This document shows positions 8,846-17,767 of a stretch of DNA of 64,000 bases, one piece after another. Below the pieces are notes generated by a model. The model had not been told where the DNA came from and made no database searches. It was given only the letters and a program-made list of their open reading frames with translations. Position numbers and translations under genes: made by a program. Source of the stretch: Gordonia oryzae (GTDB taxonomy: Bacteria > Actinomycetota > Actinomycetes > Mycobacteriales > Mycobacteriaceae); the NCBI RefSeq assembly GCF_003797185.1, contig NZ_RKMH01000001.1, positions 124,001 through 188,000 of the forward strand, read 5' to 3'. Every line of letters starts with the position of its first letter. Positions within the stretch are counted from its first letter, which is position 1.

Positions 8846-10600
8846 GTGGCATCCAGATGTCGGCAATCCAGGCGTTGGCAGGGCACGACCACACCGGTGA
8901 TGAGATCCGCAGTCCTGTTGGTGATCCTGCTGGTGGGCGCCGGTCTGATTGCGGGTTGCTCACGTGACAATGCACCCGCGGCGATCAACTACGTCGTCGA
9001 TGCCGACATCCGCAGCTACAACCCGAACACCGAGAACGGCAACGCCGACGGCGCGTTGATGGCGTTCACGCGTGTGCTCCCCGGGTTCAGCTATCTCGGC
9101 GACGCCGGACAGGTCACCCCCGACCGTGATGTCGGCACGGTCACCCGCGAGCCCGGGACCCGGCTGATCCTGAAGTACCAATTCAATCCGCGCGCAACGT
9201 ATTCCGACGGAACGGCGATGGACTGCGACGACCTCGTGCTGGCCTGGGCAGCGATGAGCGGGCGATTCGGCCGGTTCACCCCGGCGACCACCGCGGGCTA
9301 TCGCGACATCGACTCCGTCGACTGCGCGCCCGGAGACAAGACGGCAACCGTCACCTTCGCCGCCGGACGTGACCACTCCGACTGGGCCTCGCTGTTCGGC
9401 GCCGGCACGCTGCTGCCGGCGCAGGTGGTGGCCCGCGCCGCCGGGGTCCCCGACGTGGCCGCACCGATCCGCACCGGCAATCGCGCCGCGATCGCACGCA
9501 TCGCCTCGGCCTGGAACACCGGCTTCGACCTCGCCCCGGGAGATCTCGACCTCGCGCGCTTCCCGTCCGCCGGACCGTACAAGATCGCGAGCTACTCGAC
9601 ATCCGGCGGAGTGGTGCTGGTGGCCAACGACAAGTGGTGGGGTGATCCGCCGGCCACCTCACGCATCGCGATCTTCGGCCGCAGCAGCGACGCCGCCGGC
9701 CGTATCGCCGACGGTGACTACGACGTCGCCGACGTCACCGCAGGTCTCGTCCCCGGCGCCGGCGAGATGCGGTCGGGCGCCACGTCGCCTTCGGCCACTC
9801 CCGGTGCAGGACTACGGGTCGGGGCGCCCGGTCAAGCGCTCGGCGTCGAGGGTCTCGCGTTGTCCGGGCGCGGAGTGTTCGCCGACGCCCGGGTACGACG
9901 CGCCTTCGCCTCGTGTGTGCCACGCGATGCGCTCGCCCGGAAGTTCGGATACGGGGCCCAGATGTGGAACATGCGGGTACTCGCGCCGGGAGACGAGTTG
10001 GCCGCATCACTGAACGGCGAGTTCGGCGCGCAATACGCACGTCCCGACCTCCCGCGCGCACGTGACCTGCTGGCCCAGGCGGCCGATGATGGCGGGGGCC
10101 GGCCGGCCCGGACGGTGCGTATCGGCTATGCTGCACCGACCGAGCGCTGGACACAGATGGTCGCGGCCATCGCCACCGCGTGTGCCCCCGCAGGGATCAC
10201 CGTCACCGATGTCGGTGCCGACACCCGGGGGGTCGGAACACTCGGTTCCTCGGCCGATGCACTGCTGGTGGCCAACGGCGCCGCCTTCACCGCCGTGGGG
10301 GCCGCAGACGAGACCCGCGATGCCTACCAACTGCGGGGAGACGATCCACTCGACCTGACAAACTTCTCGAACCCGCAGGTCAATGACGCGATTGACGCGT
10401 TGGCGGTCACCGATGTCGCATCCGAGCGTCTCGCGCTCGTTCGCACCATCGAGAACGCCGCGTGGGCTCAAGTCCCCTCGATCCCGCTGTTCGCCGCCCC
10501 CCGCGCACATGGCTGGAAAGATCGGATCACCAACGTCGTCGCAGGTGCGGGGCGAAGCGGAACGGGATGGAACATGGACCGATGGATACGCAGCCAGTGA
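8846..10600 (+). CDS. ABC-type peptide/solute-binding lipoprotein (Rv2585c-like)
   Basis: A family 5 (SBP_bac_5) extracellular binding protein, homologous in order and sequence to M. tuberculosis Rv2585c. A lipoprotein signal is clear: a hydrophobic stretch RSAVLLVILLVGAGLIAGC ends in the lipobox Cys. Conserved core features include DCDDLVLAWAAMSGRF, FPSAGPYKI and the C-terminal GTGWNMDRW. The start is uncertain: GTG 8846 sits eight bases after a TAGTCT -10-like hexamer, as in leaderless transcripts, and matches the basic start of the homologue; GTG 8897 or ATG 8900 would give a shorter signal peptide. No permease or ATPase gene is nearby, so the ligand is unknown. The stop overlaps the apt GTG (GTGA). 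Confidence 0.85.
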   Translation: MASRCRQSRRWQGTTTPVMRSAVLLVILLVGAGLIAGCSRDNAPAAINYVVDADIRSYNPNTENGNADGALMAFTRVLPGFSYLGDAGQVTPDRDVGTVTREPGTRLILKYQFNPRATYSDGTAMDCDDLVLAWAAMSGRFGRFTPATTAGYRDIDSVDCAPGDKTATVTFAAGRDHSDWASLFGAGTLLPAQVVARAAGVPDVAAPIRTGNRAAIARIASAWNTGFDLAPGDLDLARFPSAGPYKIASYSTSGGVVLVANDKWWGDPPATSRIAIFGRSSDAAGRIADGDYDVADVTAGLVPGAGEMRSGATSPSATPGAGLRVGAPGQALGVEGLALSGRGVFADARVRRAFASCVPRDALARKFGYGAQMWNMRVLAPGDELAASLNGEFGAQYARPDLPRARDLLAQAADDGGGRPARTVRIGYAAPTERWTQMVAAIATACAPAGITVTDVGADTRGVGTLGSSADALLVANGAAFTAVGAADETRDAYQLRGDDPLDLTNFSNPQVNDAIDALAVTDVASERLALVRTIENAAWAQVPSIPLFAAPRAHGWKDRITNVVAGAGRSGTGWNMDRWIRSQ

Positions 10601-11244
10601 GCAACGGTAGAAATGACCCGATGCCCGACGACTTGATGCCCGACGACCCGATGCCCGACGACCCGATGCCCGACGACTTGACGCCGGATACCGCGACTGG
10701 CGACGCCCTGGCCCGGGCGCGAACCGCGATCGCCGAACACGGCCGCATGGTGGCCGACTTCCCGGCGCCGGGAATCGATTTCAAGGATCTGACGCCGGTG
10801 CTCGCCGACCCCGACGGGTTGTCGGCGATCGTGACCGCGCTGACGCACGGATGCGGGTCGGTCGATCTGGTGGCGGGCATCGACGCCCGCGGGTTCCTGC
10901 TCGGTGGAGCCGTCGCGCGGGAACTGGGGGTCGGAACCCTCGCCGTTCGCAAGGGCGGGAAACTTCCGCCGCCGGTGTACTCGATCGACTACGACCTCGA
11001 ATATGGCAGTGCGCGACTGGAGATCCCGGCGAGCGGAATCGACATAACCGGATCGCGGGTACTGCTCGTCGACGACGTCCTCGCCACCGGCGGCACCGTG
11101 GTGGCGGCGGCCGAACTGCTGCGTCGCGCCGGCGCCGAGGTGATCGGGGTCGCGGTGATCATGGAAATCGCGGCGCTCGGAGGTCGGGCTCGCATCGCCG
11201 ACGGATTCGCCGACGTTCCGGTGCACGCGGTCACCTCCGACTGA
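10597..11244 (+). CDS. apt: Adenine phosphoribosyltransferase
   Basis: Apt converts adenine and PRPP to AMP in purine salvage. The type I phosphoribosyltransferase core is intact, with DFPAPGIDFKDLTPVL, AGIDARGFLLGGAVA and the PRPP loop VLLVDDVLATGGT at about residue 150. The GTG at 10597 overlaps the upstream stop (GTGA) and is my preferred start, giving 215 residues. The first 35 or so residues are unusual: four copies of a 15-bp unit encode MPDD(L/P) repeated, and each copy has its own in-frame ATG, so starts at 10621, 10636, 10651 or 10666 are also possible. The enzyme core would begin at about residue 37. Upstream of rel as in M. tuberculosis. Confidence 0.93.
   Translation: MSNGRNDPMPDDLMPDDPMPDDPMPDDLTPDTATGDALARARTAIAEHGRMVADFPAPGIDFKDLTPVLADPDGLSAIVTALTHGCGSVDLVAGIDARGFLLGGAVARELGVGTLAVRKGGKLPPPVYSIDYDLEYGSARLEIPASGIDITGSRVLLVDDVLATGGTVVAAAELLRRAGAEVIGVAVIMEIAALGGRARIADGFADVPVHAVTSD
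10621..10680 (+). repeat. 15-bp tandem repeat x4 at the apt N-terminus
   Basis: Four adjacent copies of ATGCCCGACGACYYG, differing only in the last three bases. In the apt frame they encode MPDDL-MPDDP-MPDDP-MPDDL. The period keeps the frame, and each copy brings a potential start codon. Confidence 0.95.
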
Positions 11245-11934
11245 TCGAACTATGAGAATCGTTGGCGGACATGGGTGTTGGTGAGTATCGCCGCCCCCTC
11301 GTCGCTTGGGGTGACGCGCCGGAGCGGTGGCTGGCCTACCTGGATGCCCCCAGTCATATCCCAACCCCTTGCTCAGGGTACGGCCGCGGTGCGCGGCGGC
11401 GTGCGCCGGGGACGGCCACCTCATACGTCTGTGGCCGGTCGGCACACGATTGATCGCGAGGGCGGCCGTCTCGGGGAACCGCGACGGCCTTGATTCGCAG
11501 ATCGCGGAGCGGGCGAACCCGGGTCCTGGTCGGTCCACCCCCGCCCGTGCTACCGGCCAGTGGTTGACGTCCGACCCCTGCGGCCCGCAGGTGACCCGGT
11601 AGTCGTCGGCGTCGTCGACGGCCTGCCAGTTCGCCGTGGCCCCCGACACGGACGACGGATTGTCGGTGTTCGACGCGCTGACCCAGGATCTCGACCCGAC
11701 GCCGCCTGGGTGGTGCGCTGCAATCCCGGCTTGGCGCGGGCCCACGCGGATCTGTGGCGATCGCCCAGCCGCGATGCTGCCACTGCTGCCCGGCTCGTCA
11801 CATTCCGGCCGGACCGCCGGTGCTTCGGAAAGCGCGGATTAGACTTGCGACATGTGTGGTGGGACCGACCGGAGGTGTAAGGCAACGACCCGGTGCGTCC
11901 ACCGCGCGCGCCGCCGAAGCCAAGGGAGGGTCTG
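11245..11934. other. 690-bp region between apt and rel without a recognisable gene
   Basis: No frame on either strand gives a convincing protein. The least shadow-like stretch is on the minus strand near 11530-11700 (reading SNTDNPSSVSGATANWQAVD), which could be a fragment of a lost gene but matches nothing I know. The last part must hold the rel promoter; a TAGACT hexamer near 11840 is a possible -10. Confidence 0.5.
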
Positions 11935-14337
11935 ATGGCCGACGAGCCCAACACCGCGGGCCCGACCACCGACGCCGGACCCGCCGAGGTGGGGTCCGCA
12001 GTGACCGAGCCGGCAGTGACCGAGCCAGCAGTTGCCGGGTTCGCAGCGGGCGACCCCAACGATGCGTGGCCACAACATTCGTCGGCATCGCGGCGGGTGC
12101 GTGCCCGCCTCGCGCGCCGGATGACCGCGACCCGTAGCCCGGTTCGGCCGGTGCTCGAACCGCTGGTCACCCTGCACCGGGAGATCTACCCGAAAGCCGA
12201 CGTCGCATTGTTGCAACGCGCCTACGACGTCGCCGACGAACGTCATCAGGGGCAGAGCCGCAAGTCTGGTGACCCCTACATCACCCACCCGCTCGCGGTG
12301 GCCACGATTCTTGCCGACCTCGGTATGGACACCATCACCCTGGTCGCCGCGCTGTTGCATGACACCGTCGAGGACACCGGATACAGCCTCGAGCAGTTGG
12401 AATCGGAGTTCGGTGCGGAGGTCACCCACCTCGTCGACGGCGTGACCAAACTCGACAAGGTCGCCCTCGGCAGTGCTGCGGAGGCCGAGACGATCCGCAA
12501 GATGATCATCGCGATGGCCCGTGACCCGCGTGTGCTGGTGATCAAGGTCGCCGACCGGTTGCACAATATGCGCACGATGCGCTTTCTGCCGCCGGAGAAG
12601 CAGGCCCGCAAGGCGCGAGAGACACTGGAAGTTATTGCGCCCCTTGCTCATCGGCTGGGTATGGCGACGGTCAAGTGGGAGCTCGAGGACATCTCCTTCG
12701 CGATCCTGCACCCCAAGCGGTACGAGGAGATCGTGCGGCTGGTTGCCGACCGCGCACCCTCACGCGACACGTACCTGGCGCGGGTGCGCGCCGACATCAA
12801 CAACGCGCTGTCCTCGGCCCGGATCACCGCGACGGTCGAGGGCCGGCCCAAGCACTACTGGTCGATCTATCAGAAGATGATTGTCAAGGGCCGCGACTTC
12901 GATGACATTCATGATCTCGTCGGCATGCGCATCCTGTGCCACGAGGTGCGCGACTGTTACGCCGCTGTCGGTGTGGTGCACTCGCTCTGGCAGCCGATGG
13001 CAGGCCGGTTCAAGGACTACATCGCCCAGCCACGGTTCGGGGTCTATCAGTCCCTGCACACCACGGTGATCGGCCCCGAGGGCAAACCCCTTGAGGTACA
13101 GATCCGGACCCACGACATGCACCGCACCGCCGAGTTCGGCATCGCCGCGCACTGGCGATACAAGGAGAGTGGCTACAAGGATCGCAAGGGTCGAAAATCC
13201 GACGTCGCCGAGGTCGATGCCATGGCATGGATGCGCCAACTCCTCGACTGGCAGCGAGAAGCCGCCGACCCGGGGGAGTTCCTGGAGTCGTTGCGCTACG
13301 ACCTTGCGGTCAAGGAGATCTTCGTGTTCACCCCGAAGGGTGATGTGATCACGCTGCCCGCCGGGTCGACACCGGTGGATTTCGCCTACGCGGTGCACAC
13401 CGAGGTCGGCCACCGCTGCATCGGCGCACGTGTCAACGGCCGGCTCGTCGCCCTCGAACGGACCCTCGAGAACGGCGAGGTCGTCGAGGTGTTCACCTCG
13501 AAAGCGCCCACGGCCGGGCCCAGCAAGGACTGGCAGAACTTCGTCGTCTCACCACGTGCGAAGGCCAAGATCCGGCAGTGGTTCGCCAAGGAGCGTCGCG
13601 AGGAGGCGCTCGAGCAGGGCAAGGACGCCATCGCCAAGGAGGTCCGTCGTGGGGGATTGCCTTTGCAGCGATTGATGAGTGCGGACTCGATGGCTGCGGT
13701 CGCCAAGGAATTGCGCTACATCGACGTCAGTGCGCTCTACACCGCGGTCGGTGAAAACCACGTCTCGGCCCGACATGTGGTGAACCGTCTCGTCGCCGCT
13801 CTCGGGGGCATCGACGAGGCCGCCGAGCAAATCGCCGAGCGCTCCACCCCGTCGACGATGCCCAGCCGTTCAAGGCAGGGCGGTGATGCCGGCGTGGTCG
13901 TTGAGGGCGTTGACAATGTGCTGATCAAGCTCGCCAAGTGCTGCACTCCGGTACCCGGTGACGAGATCATGGGTTTCGTGACCCGCGGTGGCGGGATCAG
14001 CGTGCACCGCACCGACTGCACCAACGCCACTTCGTTGCGCGATCAGTCCGAACGGATCATCGACGTCTCCTGGGCGCCGTCACCCGAATCGATCTTCCTC
14101 GTCGCCATTCAGGTCGAGGCACTCGACCGTCACCGGCTCCTGTCCGACGTGACCAAGGTGCTAGCCGACGAACGGGTGAACATCCTCTCGGCTTCGGTCA
14201 CCACCAGCCGCGATCGCGTCGCGATCAGCAAATTCACCTTCGAGATGGGCGACCCGAAGCACCTAGGACACGTCTTGAACGTCGTCCGCAATGTCGAAGG
14301 CGTCTACGACGTGTACCGGGTCACCTCGGCTGCCTGA
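11935..14337 (+). CDS. rel: Bifunctional (p)ppGpp synthetase/hydrolase Rel
   Basis: Makes and degrades the alarmone (p)ppGpp during the stringent response. The ATG at 11935 follows an AAGGGAGGG ribosome site. The 800-residue protein (M. tuberculosis Rel is 790) contains an N-terminal HD hydrolase domain with LLHDTVEDT near residue 140, the synthetase domain beginning at [12 protein letters not shown] (about 305), a TGS domain ([18 protein letters not shown], about 462), a conserved Cys region ([14 protein letters not shown]) and a C-terminal ACT domain. Both activities look intact, as expected for a single Rel. The first 60 residues are a lineage-specific Ala/Thr/Pro linker with a short repeat. 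Confidence 0.97.
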   Translation: MADEPNTAGPTTDAGPAEVGSAVTEPAVTEPAVAGFAAGDPNDAWPQHSSASRRVRARLARRMTATRSPVRPVLEPLVTLHREIYPKADVALLQRAYDVADERHQGQSRKSGDPYITHPLAVATILADLGMDTITLVAALLHDTVEDTGYSLEQLESEFGAEVTHLVDGVTKLDKVALGSAAEAETIRKMIIAMARDPRVLVIKVADRLHNMRTMRFLPPEKQARKARETLEVIAPLAHRLGMATVKWELEDISFAILHPKRYEEIVRLVADRAPSRDTYLARVRADINNALSSARITATVEGRPKHYWSIYQKMIVKGRDFDDIHDLVGMRILCHEVRDCYAAVGVVHSLWQPMAGRFKDYIAQPRFGVYQSLHTTVIGPEGKPLEVQIRTHDMHRTAEFGIAAHWRYKESGYKDRKGRKSDVAEVDAMAWMRQLLDWQREAADPGEFLESLRYDLAVKEIFVFTPKGDVITLPAGSTPVDFAYAVHTEVGHRCIGARVNGRLVALERTLENGEVVEVFTSKAPTAGPSKDWQNFVVSPRAKAKIRQWFAKERREEALEQGKDAIAKEVRRGGLPLQRLMSADSMAAVAKELRYIDVSALYTAVGENHVSARHVVNRLVAALGGIDEAAEQIAERSTPSTMPSRSRQGGDAGVVVEGVDNVLIKLAKCCTPVPGDEIMGFVTRGGGISVHRTDCTNATSLRDQSERIIDVSWAPSPESIFLVAIQVEALDRHRLLSDVTKVLADERVNILSASVTTSRDRVAISKFTFEMGDPKHLGHVLNVVRNVEGVYDVYRVTSAA
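11998..12035 (+). repeat. 15-bp tandem repeat in the rel N-terminal linker
   Basis: GCAGTGACCGAGCC(G/A) occurs twice in tandem with a third, degraded copy, encoding [15 protein letters not shown]. It lies outside the conserved HD domain and keeps frame. Confidence 0.8.
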
Positions 14338-14355
14338 GAAGTCGCCGGCCTGATG

Positions 14356-14386
14356 GGTCTCGCCACGGCCGGGCCGTGGCGAGACC
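14356..14386. terminator. Bidirectional terminator hairpin between rel and the PPIase gene
   Basis: Two perfect 15-base arms (14356-14370 and 14372-14386) flank a single central base, giving a very stable GC-rich hairpin. It sits between the stop of rel (+) at 14337 and the stop of the convergent PPIase gene at 14391. There is no U-tract, as is usual in actinobacteria. Confidence 0.8.
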
Positions 14387-14390
14387 GAGG

Positions 14391-15494
14391 TCAGGAGACC
14401 GTGGCGGTCTCGATGGTGATCGGCAGCTTCGGTGAGCCGTCGTCGGCGGTGCGCTCGTAGGCGCCGGTCGTCTGGTTGGGTCCGATGCCGGGGTTCACGC
14501 CACCGGCGAACACCTTGTCGATGACCTTCATACCGGCAGGTGCGACGGTTCCGACCACCGCGTAACTCGCCGGCAGGGTGCCGTCCTGGATGAGGATGAA
14601 GAACTGTGCCGACCCGCCGGAATTCGCCTCACCCTGCTGGGCGCTACCGCTGTTGGCGATCGCGACGGTCCCGCGCGGGTAGGTGACGGCCTGCTGGCCG
14701 GTCATCGGATTGGCCTGACCGGACGGCTTGAGATCGGTCGGCGGCTCGTCGGGGCTCGTCCAGCCGGGCTGGCCGAGCCCGGTACCGGTCGGGTCGCCGC
14801 ACTGCAGGACCTTCAGAGCCGCGGTCGTCATCCGATGGCACGGGCTGTTGTCGTAGTAGCCGTGGTCGGCGAGCGAGATGACTGCGCCGGTGTTGCACGG
14901 AGCGCCGGTGCGATTGAGCTCTACGGGCACGACACCCTGCGTGGTGGTCAGGGTGAGCGTGGACGTGCCGTCCTTGGCCTGCGTCTTGTCGGGCATCGGC
15001 GTGGTCTTCTGCTTCGACTCGCCGGCCTTCACCTTGTTGATCTGCTCCTGATAGAGCGCGCGCTGGTCGGGAGCGGTAACCTCGGCGGGAACCGTCGTCG
15101 GGATCTGCTTGAAGTTGCTGTCCTTGGCAACGTAATCGCACGTCGTGTGCGAGGCGTTGAATCGATCGGTCTGGATCTTGTCGACGATGAAGTAGGTGGC
15201 GGTCGCGAGTACCGCGACGACCACCACACCCGAGACCGAACCGATGAGGACCTTGCGTTTGCGGGCCGCGGCGCGTTCGCGCTCCAACCGTTCCTCGAGT
15301 TTGCGTTTGGCGGCCTCGCGCCGTTGCTCGTTGGTCAGCGCCCGGTCGGCCGTCGCCGCCTCCGCAGGACCGTCGCCCGCGGGATCGGAGGCATTCTCGC
15401 TCAGGTTCGGCCCCGACGGGTTCGCGGTGGCCGGGTCATCGTTGTCGGCATCATTGTGGGCACCCGGCTTCTCGGGTTCCTTGTTGCTCGCCAC
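14391..15494 (-). CDS. Membrane-anchored cyclophilin-type peptidyl-prolyl isomerase (Rv2582-like)
   Basis: A 367-residue protein with a cytoplasmic Asp/Asn/Pro-rich start, a highly charged helical stretch (residues 54-81, rich in Glu and Arg), one TM segment (about 82-104, VLIGSVSGVVVVAVLATATYFIV) and an extracytoplasmic cyclophilin domain from about residue 170. Cyclophilin hallmarks are present (NSGGSAQFFILIQDG; YAVVGTVAPAGMKVIDKV). The GTG at 15494 is chosen because a GAGGAGGGG ribosome site lies about 7 bases upstream. It is probably a folding helper for exported proteins; the M. tuberculosis counterpart is called PpiB. It faces rel across a shared terminator. Confidence 0.9.
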   Translation of the reverse strand: MASNKEPEKPGAHNDADNDDPATANPSGPNLSENASDPAGDGPAEAATADRALTNEQRREAAKRKLEERLERERAAARKRKVLIGSVSGVVVVAVLATATYFIVDKIQTDRFNASHTTCDYVAKDSNFKQIPTTVPAEVTAPDQRALYQEQINKVKAGESKQKTTPMPDKTQAKDGTSTLTLTTTQGVVPVELNRTGAPCNTGAVISLADHGYYDNSPCHRMTTAALKVLQCGDPTGTGLGQPGWTSPDEPPTDLKPSGQANPMTGQQAVTYPRGTVAIANSGSAQQGEANSGGSAQFFILIQDGTLPASYAVVGTVAPAGMKVIDKVFAGGVNPGIGPNQTTGAYERTADDGSPKLPITIETATVS

Positions 15495-15709
15495 GCTGTG
15501 ACCCCTCCTCGGTGTGCGCTTGGTGTCGTATGCGCTCTGCTCGTCGTCCGACTCCCGCCGGACACCCCATGCAGTGTGCCAGTATCTCCTGTGAACTCGC
15601 CGCACCGGGTCGAGGACACAGCCGGGCGTGGCGACGCTCGCGCCACCAAATGAGCTGGTACGCCGACCGCGGCCGAGGCTGCCGGATTCCCATGAGACAC
15701 AATGGAGCC

Positions 15710-16441
15710 ATGCTGATCACCGGCTTCCCCGCGGGCATGTTCCAGACCAACTGCTACATCCTCGCCCCGGCACCCGGTGGCGAGGCCGTCGTCATCGATC
15801 CCGGGCAGGACGCGGCACCGATGGCGAAGAAGGTGCTCGCAGAGCACGATCTCACCCCGGTGGCTGTCCTGCTCACCCACGGTCATCTCGATCACACGTG
15901 GACCGCCGCGGATCTCTGCGACGAGTACTCGATCCCGGCCTACATCCACCCCGAGGACCGGCCGATGCTCGCCGATCCGGGCATCGGTCTCGGCCATGCA
16001 CTCTCGTCGGTGATCGGGTCCCTGGAGTTCCGGGAACCGGACAAGGTGCTCGACTTCGTTGACGGCGAGACGGTGGAGATCGCCGGGCTGCGGCTGGCGG
16101 TCGACCACGCACCGGGTCACACGCAGGGCTCGGTGCTGCTGACCCTCGACGTGCCGGTCGACGAGAGCGGTGCCGGTGACACCGTCCCGGTGTGTTTCTC
16201 CGGTGACGTAGTGTTCTCCGGGTCGATCGGCCGTACCGATCTGCCCGGCGGCAACCATCAGCAGCTGCTCGACTCGATTGCTGCTCGGCTGCTGACCCGC
16301 ACCGACGACACCCAGGTACTGCCCGGGCACGGACCGCAGACCTCGATCGGTGCCGAACGTGCGAGCAATCCGTTCCTCGCCGGTCTCGCCGGTGGCGTCG
16401 AGGGCACCAGTACCGCGAAGAAGGGACGAATGGGCCTGTGA
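15710..16441 (+). CDS. MBL-fold metallo-hydrolase, glyoxalase II-like (Rv2581c-like)
   Basis: A 243-residue metallo-beta-lactamase-fold hydrolase. The zinc signature THGHLDHTW is followed by the further metal ligands in [10 protein letters not shown] and [15 protein letters not shown] and the late His in VLPGHGPQT. This arrangement is that of hydroxyacylglutathione-hydrolase-like proteins; in organisms that use mycothiol the true substrate may be a mycothiol thioester or another compound. ATG 15710 is chosen because conserved homologues start [12 protein letters not shown] 15692 is an alternative. The stop overlaps the hisS GTG (GTGA), linking it to hisS as in M. tuberculosis. Confidence 0.88.
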   Translation: MLITGFPAGMFQTNCYILAPAPGGEAVVIDPGQDAAPMAKKVLAEHDLTPVAVLLTHGHLDHTWTAADLCDEYSIPAYIHPEDRPMLADPGIGLGHALSSVIGSLEFREPDKVLDFVDGETVEIAGLRLAVDHAPGHTQGSVLLTLDVPVDESGAGDTVPVCFSGDVVFSGSIGRTDLPGGNHQQLLDSIAARLLTRTDDTQVLPGHGPQTSIGAERASNPFLAGLAGGVEGTSTAKKGRMGL

Positions 16442-17703
16442 CCAACGATTTCGCCGCACCTCGGGGTATCCCGGACTACTACCCGCCGGCCTCGGCCGAC
16501 TTCCGCAAGGTGCGCGACACGCTCACCGAGGCGGCACGGCGTGCGGGGTACGGCCACATCGAGTTGCCCGTTTTCGAGGACACCGCGTTGTTCGCGCGTG
16601 GCGTGGGTGAGTCCACTGACGTCGTCAGCAAGGAGATGTACACCTTCGCCGACCGCGGTAGCCGCTCGGTCACGCTGCGCCCGGAGGGCACCGCAGGCGT
16701 GATGCGCGCGGTCCTCCAACACGGTCTCGACCGTGGTCAGTTGCCGGTCAAACTCTGTTACGCGGGTCCGTTCTTCCGGTATGAGAAGCCGCAGACCGGT
16801 CGCTACCGCCAGCTCCAGCAGGTCGGCGTGGAGGCCATCGGCGTCGACGACCCGGCCCTCGACGCCGAGGTCATCGCCATCGCCGACGAGGGTTACCGAC
16901 GACTCGGGCTCAGCGGCTTCCGGCTGGAAATCACCTCCCTCGGCGACGACGAGAGCCGACCCCGGTATCGGGAAGCGTTGCAGCAGTTCCTCTTCGGGCT
17001 CGACCTCGATGAGCCCACCCGTCAACGGGCCGAGATCAATCCGCTGCGTGTGCTCGACGACAAACGTCCCGAGATCAAGGCAGCCACCGCCGACGCGCCG
17101 CTGCTGCTGGACTATCTGAGCGACGACGCGCGGGCCCACTTCGACACCGTGCTCGCGCACCTGAACCGGCTCGGCGTTCCCTACGAGATCAATCCGCGGC
17201 TGGTACGCGGACTCGACTACTACACCAAGACCACCTTCGAATTCGTCCACGACGGACTGGGCGCACAGTCGGGGATCGGTGGCGGTGGGCGCTACGACGG
17301 TCTCATGCAGCAGATCGGCGGCAAACAGGATCTGTCGGGGATCGGATTCGGCCTCGGCGTCGATCGCACGATGCTCGCCCTCGAGGCGGAGGGCGTGGCG
17401 GGTGCCGACGCCGCGCGCGTCGAGGTCTTCGGGGTTCCGCTCGGCGCCGATGCGAAAGCCGAATTGGTATCCGTCGCAGGGACTCTGCGGGCTGCGGGGA
17501 TCAGTGTCGATCTCGCCTACGGCGATCGCGGCCTCAAGGGTGCGATGAAGGCCGCCGACCGGTCGGGCGCACGGCTCGCACTCGTGCTCGGCGATCGCGA
17601 ACTCGCCGAGCGCACTATCGAGATCAAGAATCTCGCGACCGGCGAGCAGCATCGGGCCTCGCTCGACGGCCTCGTCGACGAGGTGCGGGGTCTGCTGGGC
17701 TGA
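16438..17703 (+). CDS. hisS: Histidine--tRNA ligase
   Basis: Class II aminoacyl-tRNA synthetase, 421 residues, normal length. It shows motif 2 ([21 protein letters not shown]), the histidine-binding element [15 protein letters not shown], the motif 3 region ([15 protein letters not shown]) and a C-terminal anticodon-binding domain. The GTG start lies in a GTGA overlap with the hydrolase gene. A strong hairpin follows the stop. Confidence 0.97.
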   Translation: MTNDFAAPRGIPDYYPPASADFRKVRDTLTEAARRAGYGHIELPVFEDTALFARGVGESTDVVSKEMYTFADRGSRSVTLRPEGTAGVMRAVLQHGLDRGQLPVKLCYAGPFFRYEKPQTGRYRQLQQVGVEAIGVDDPALDAEVIAIADEGYRRLGLSGFRLEITSLGDDESRPRYREALQQFLFGLDLDEPTRQRAEINPLRVLDDKRPEIKAATADAPLLLDYLSDDARAHFDTVLAHLNRLGVPYEINPRLVRGLDYYTKTTFEFVHDGLGAQSGIGGGGRYDGLMQQIGGKQDLSGIGFGLGVDRTMLALEAEGVAGADAARVEVFGVPLGADAKAELVSVAGTLRAAGISVDLAYGDRGLKGAMKAADRSGARLALVLGDRELAERTIEIKNLATGEQHRASLDGLVDEVRGLLG

Positions 17704-17710
17704 AGCGCAC

Positions 17711-17766
17711 GCCGATCCGTATGACGTTTCCCACCGGAAACCGGAGGAAACGTCATACGGATCGGC
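17711..17766. terminator. Long perfect hairpin between convergent hisS and DUF885 genes
   Basis: Two perfectly complementary 21-base arms at 17711-17731 and 17746-17766 enclose a 14-base loop. The hairpin starts 7 bases after the hisS stop and ends just before the stop of the minus-strand gene at 17768, so it can end transcription from both sides. There is no U-tract. Confidence 0.85.
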
Positions 17767-17767
17767 C

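Noticed and set aside
11464..11745. Possible decayed protein on the minus strand between apt and rel
   Set aside because: One short stretch looks protein-like, but no start, stop context or family can be supported.
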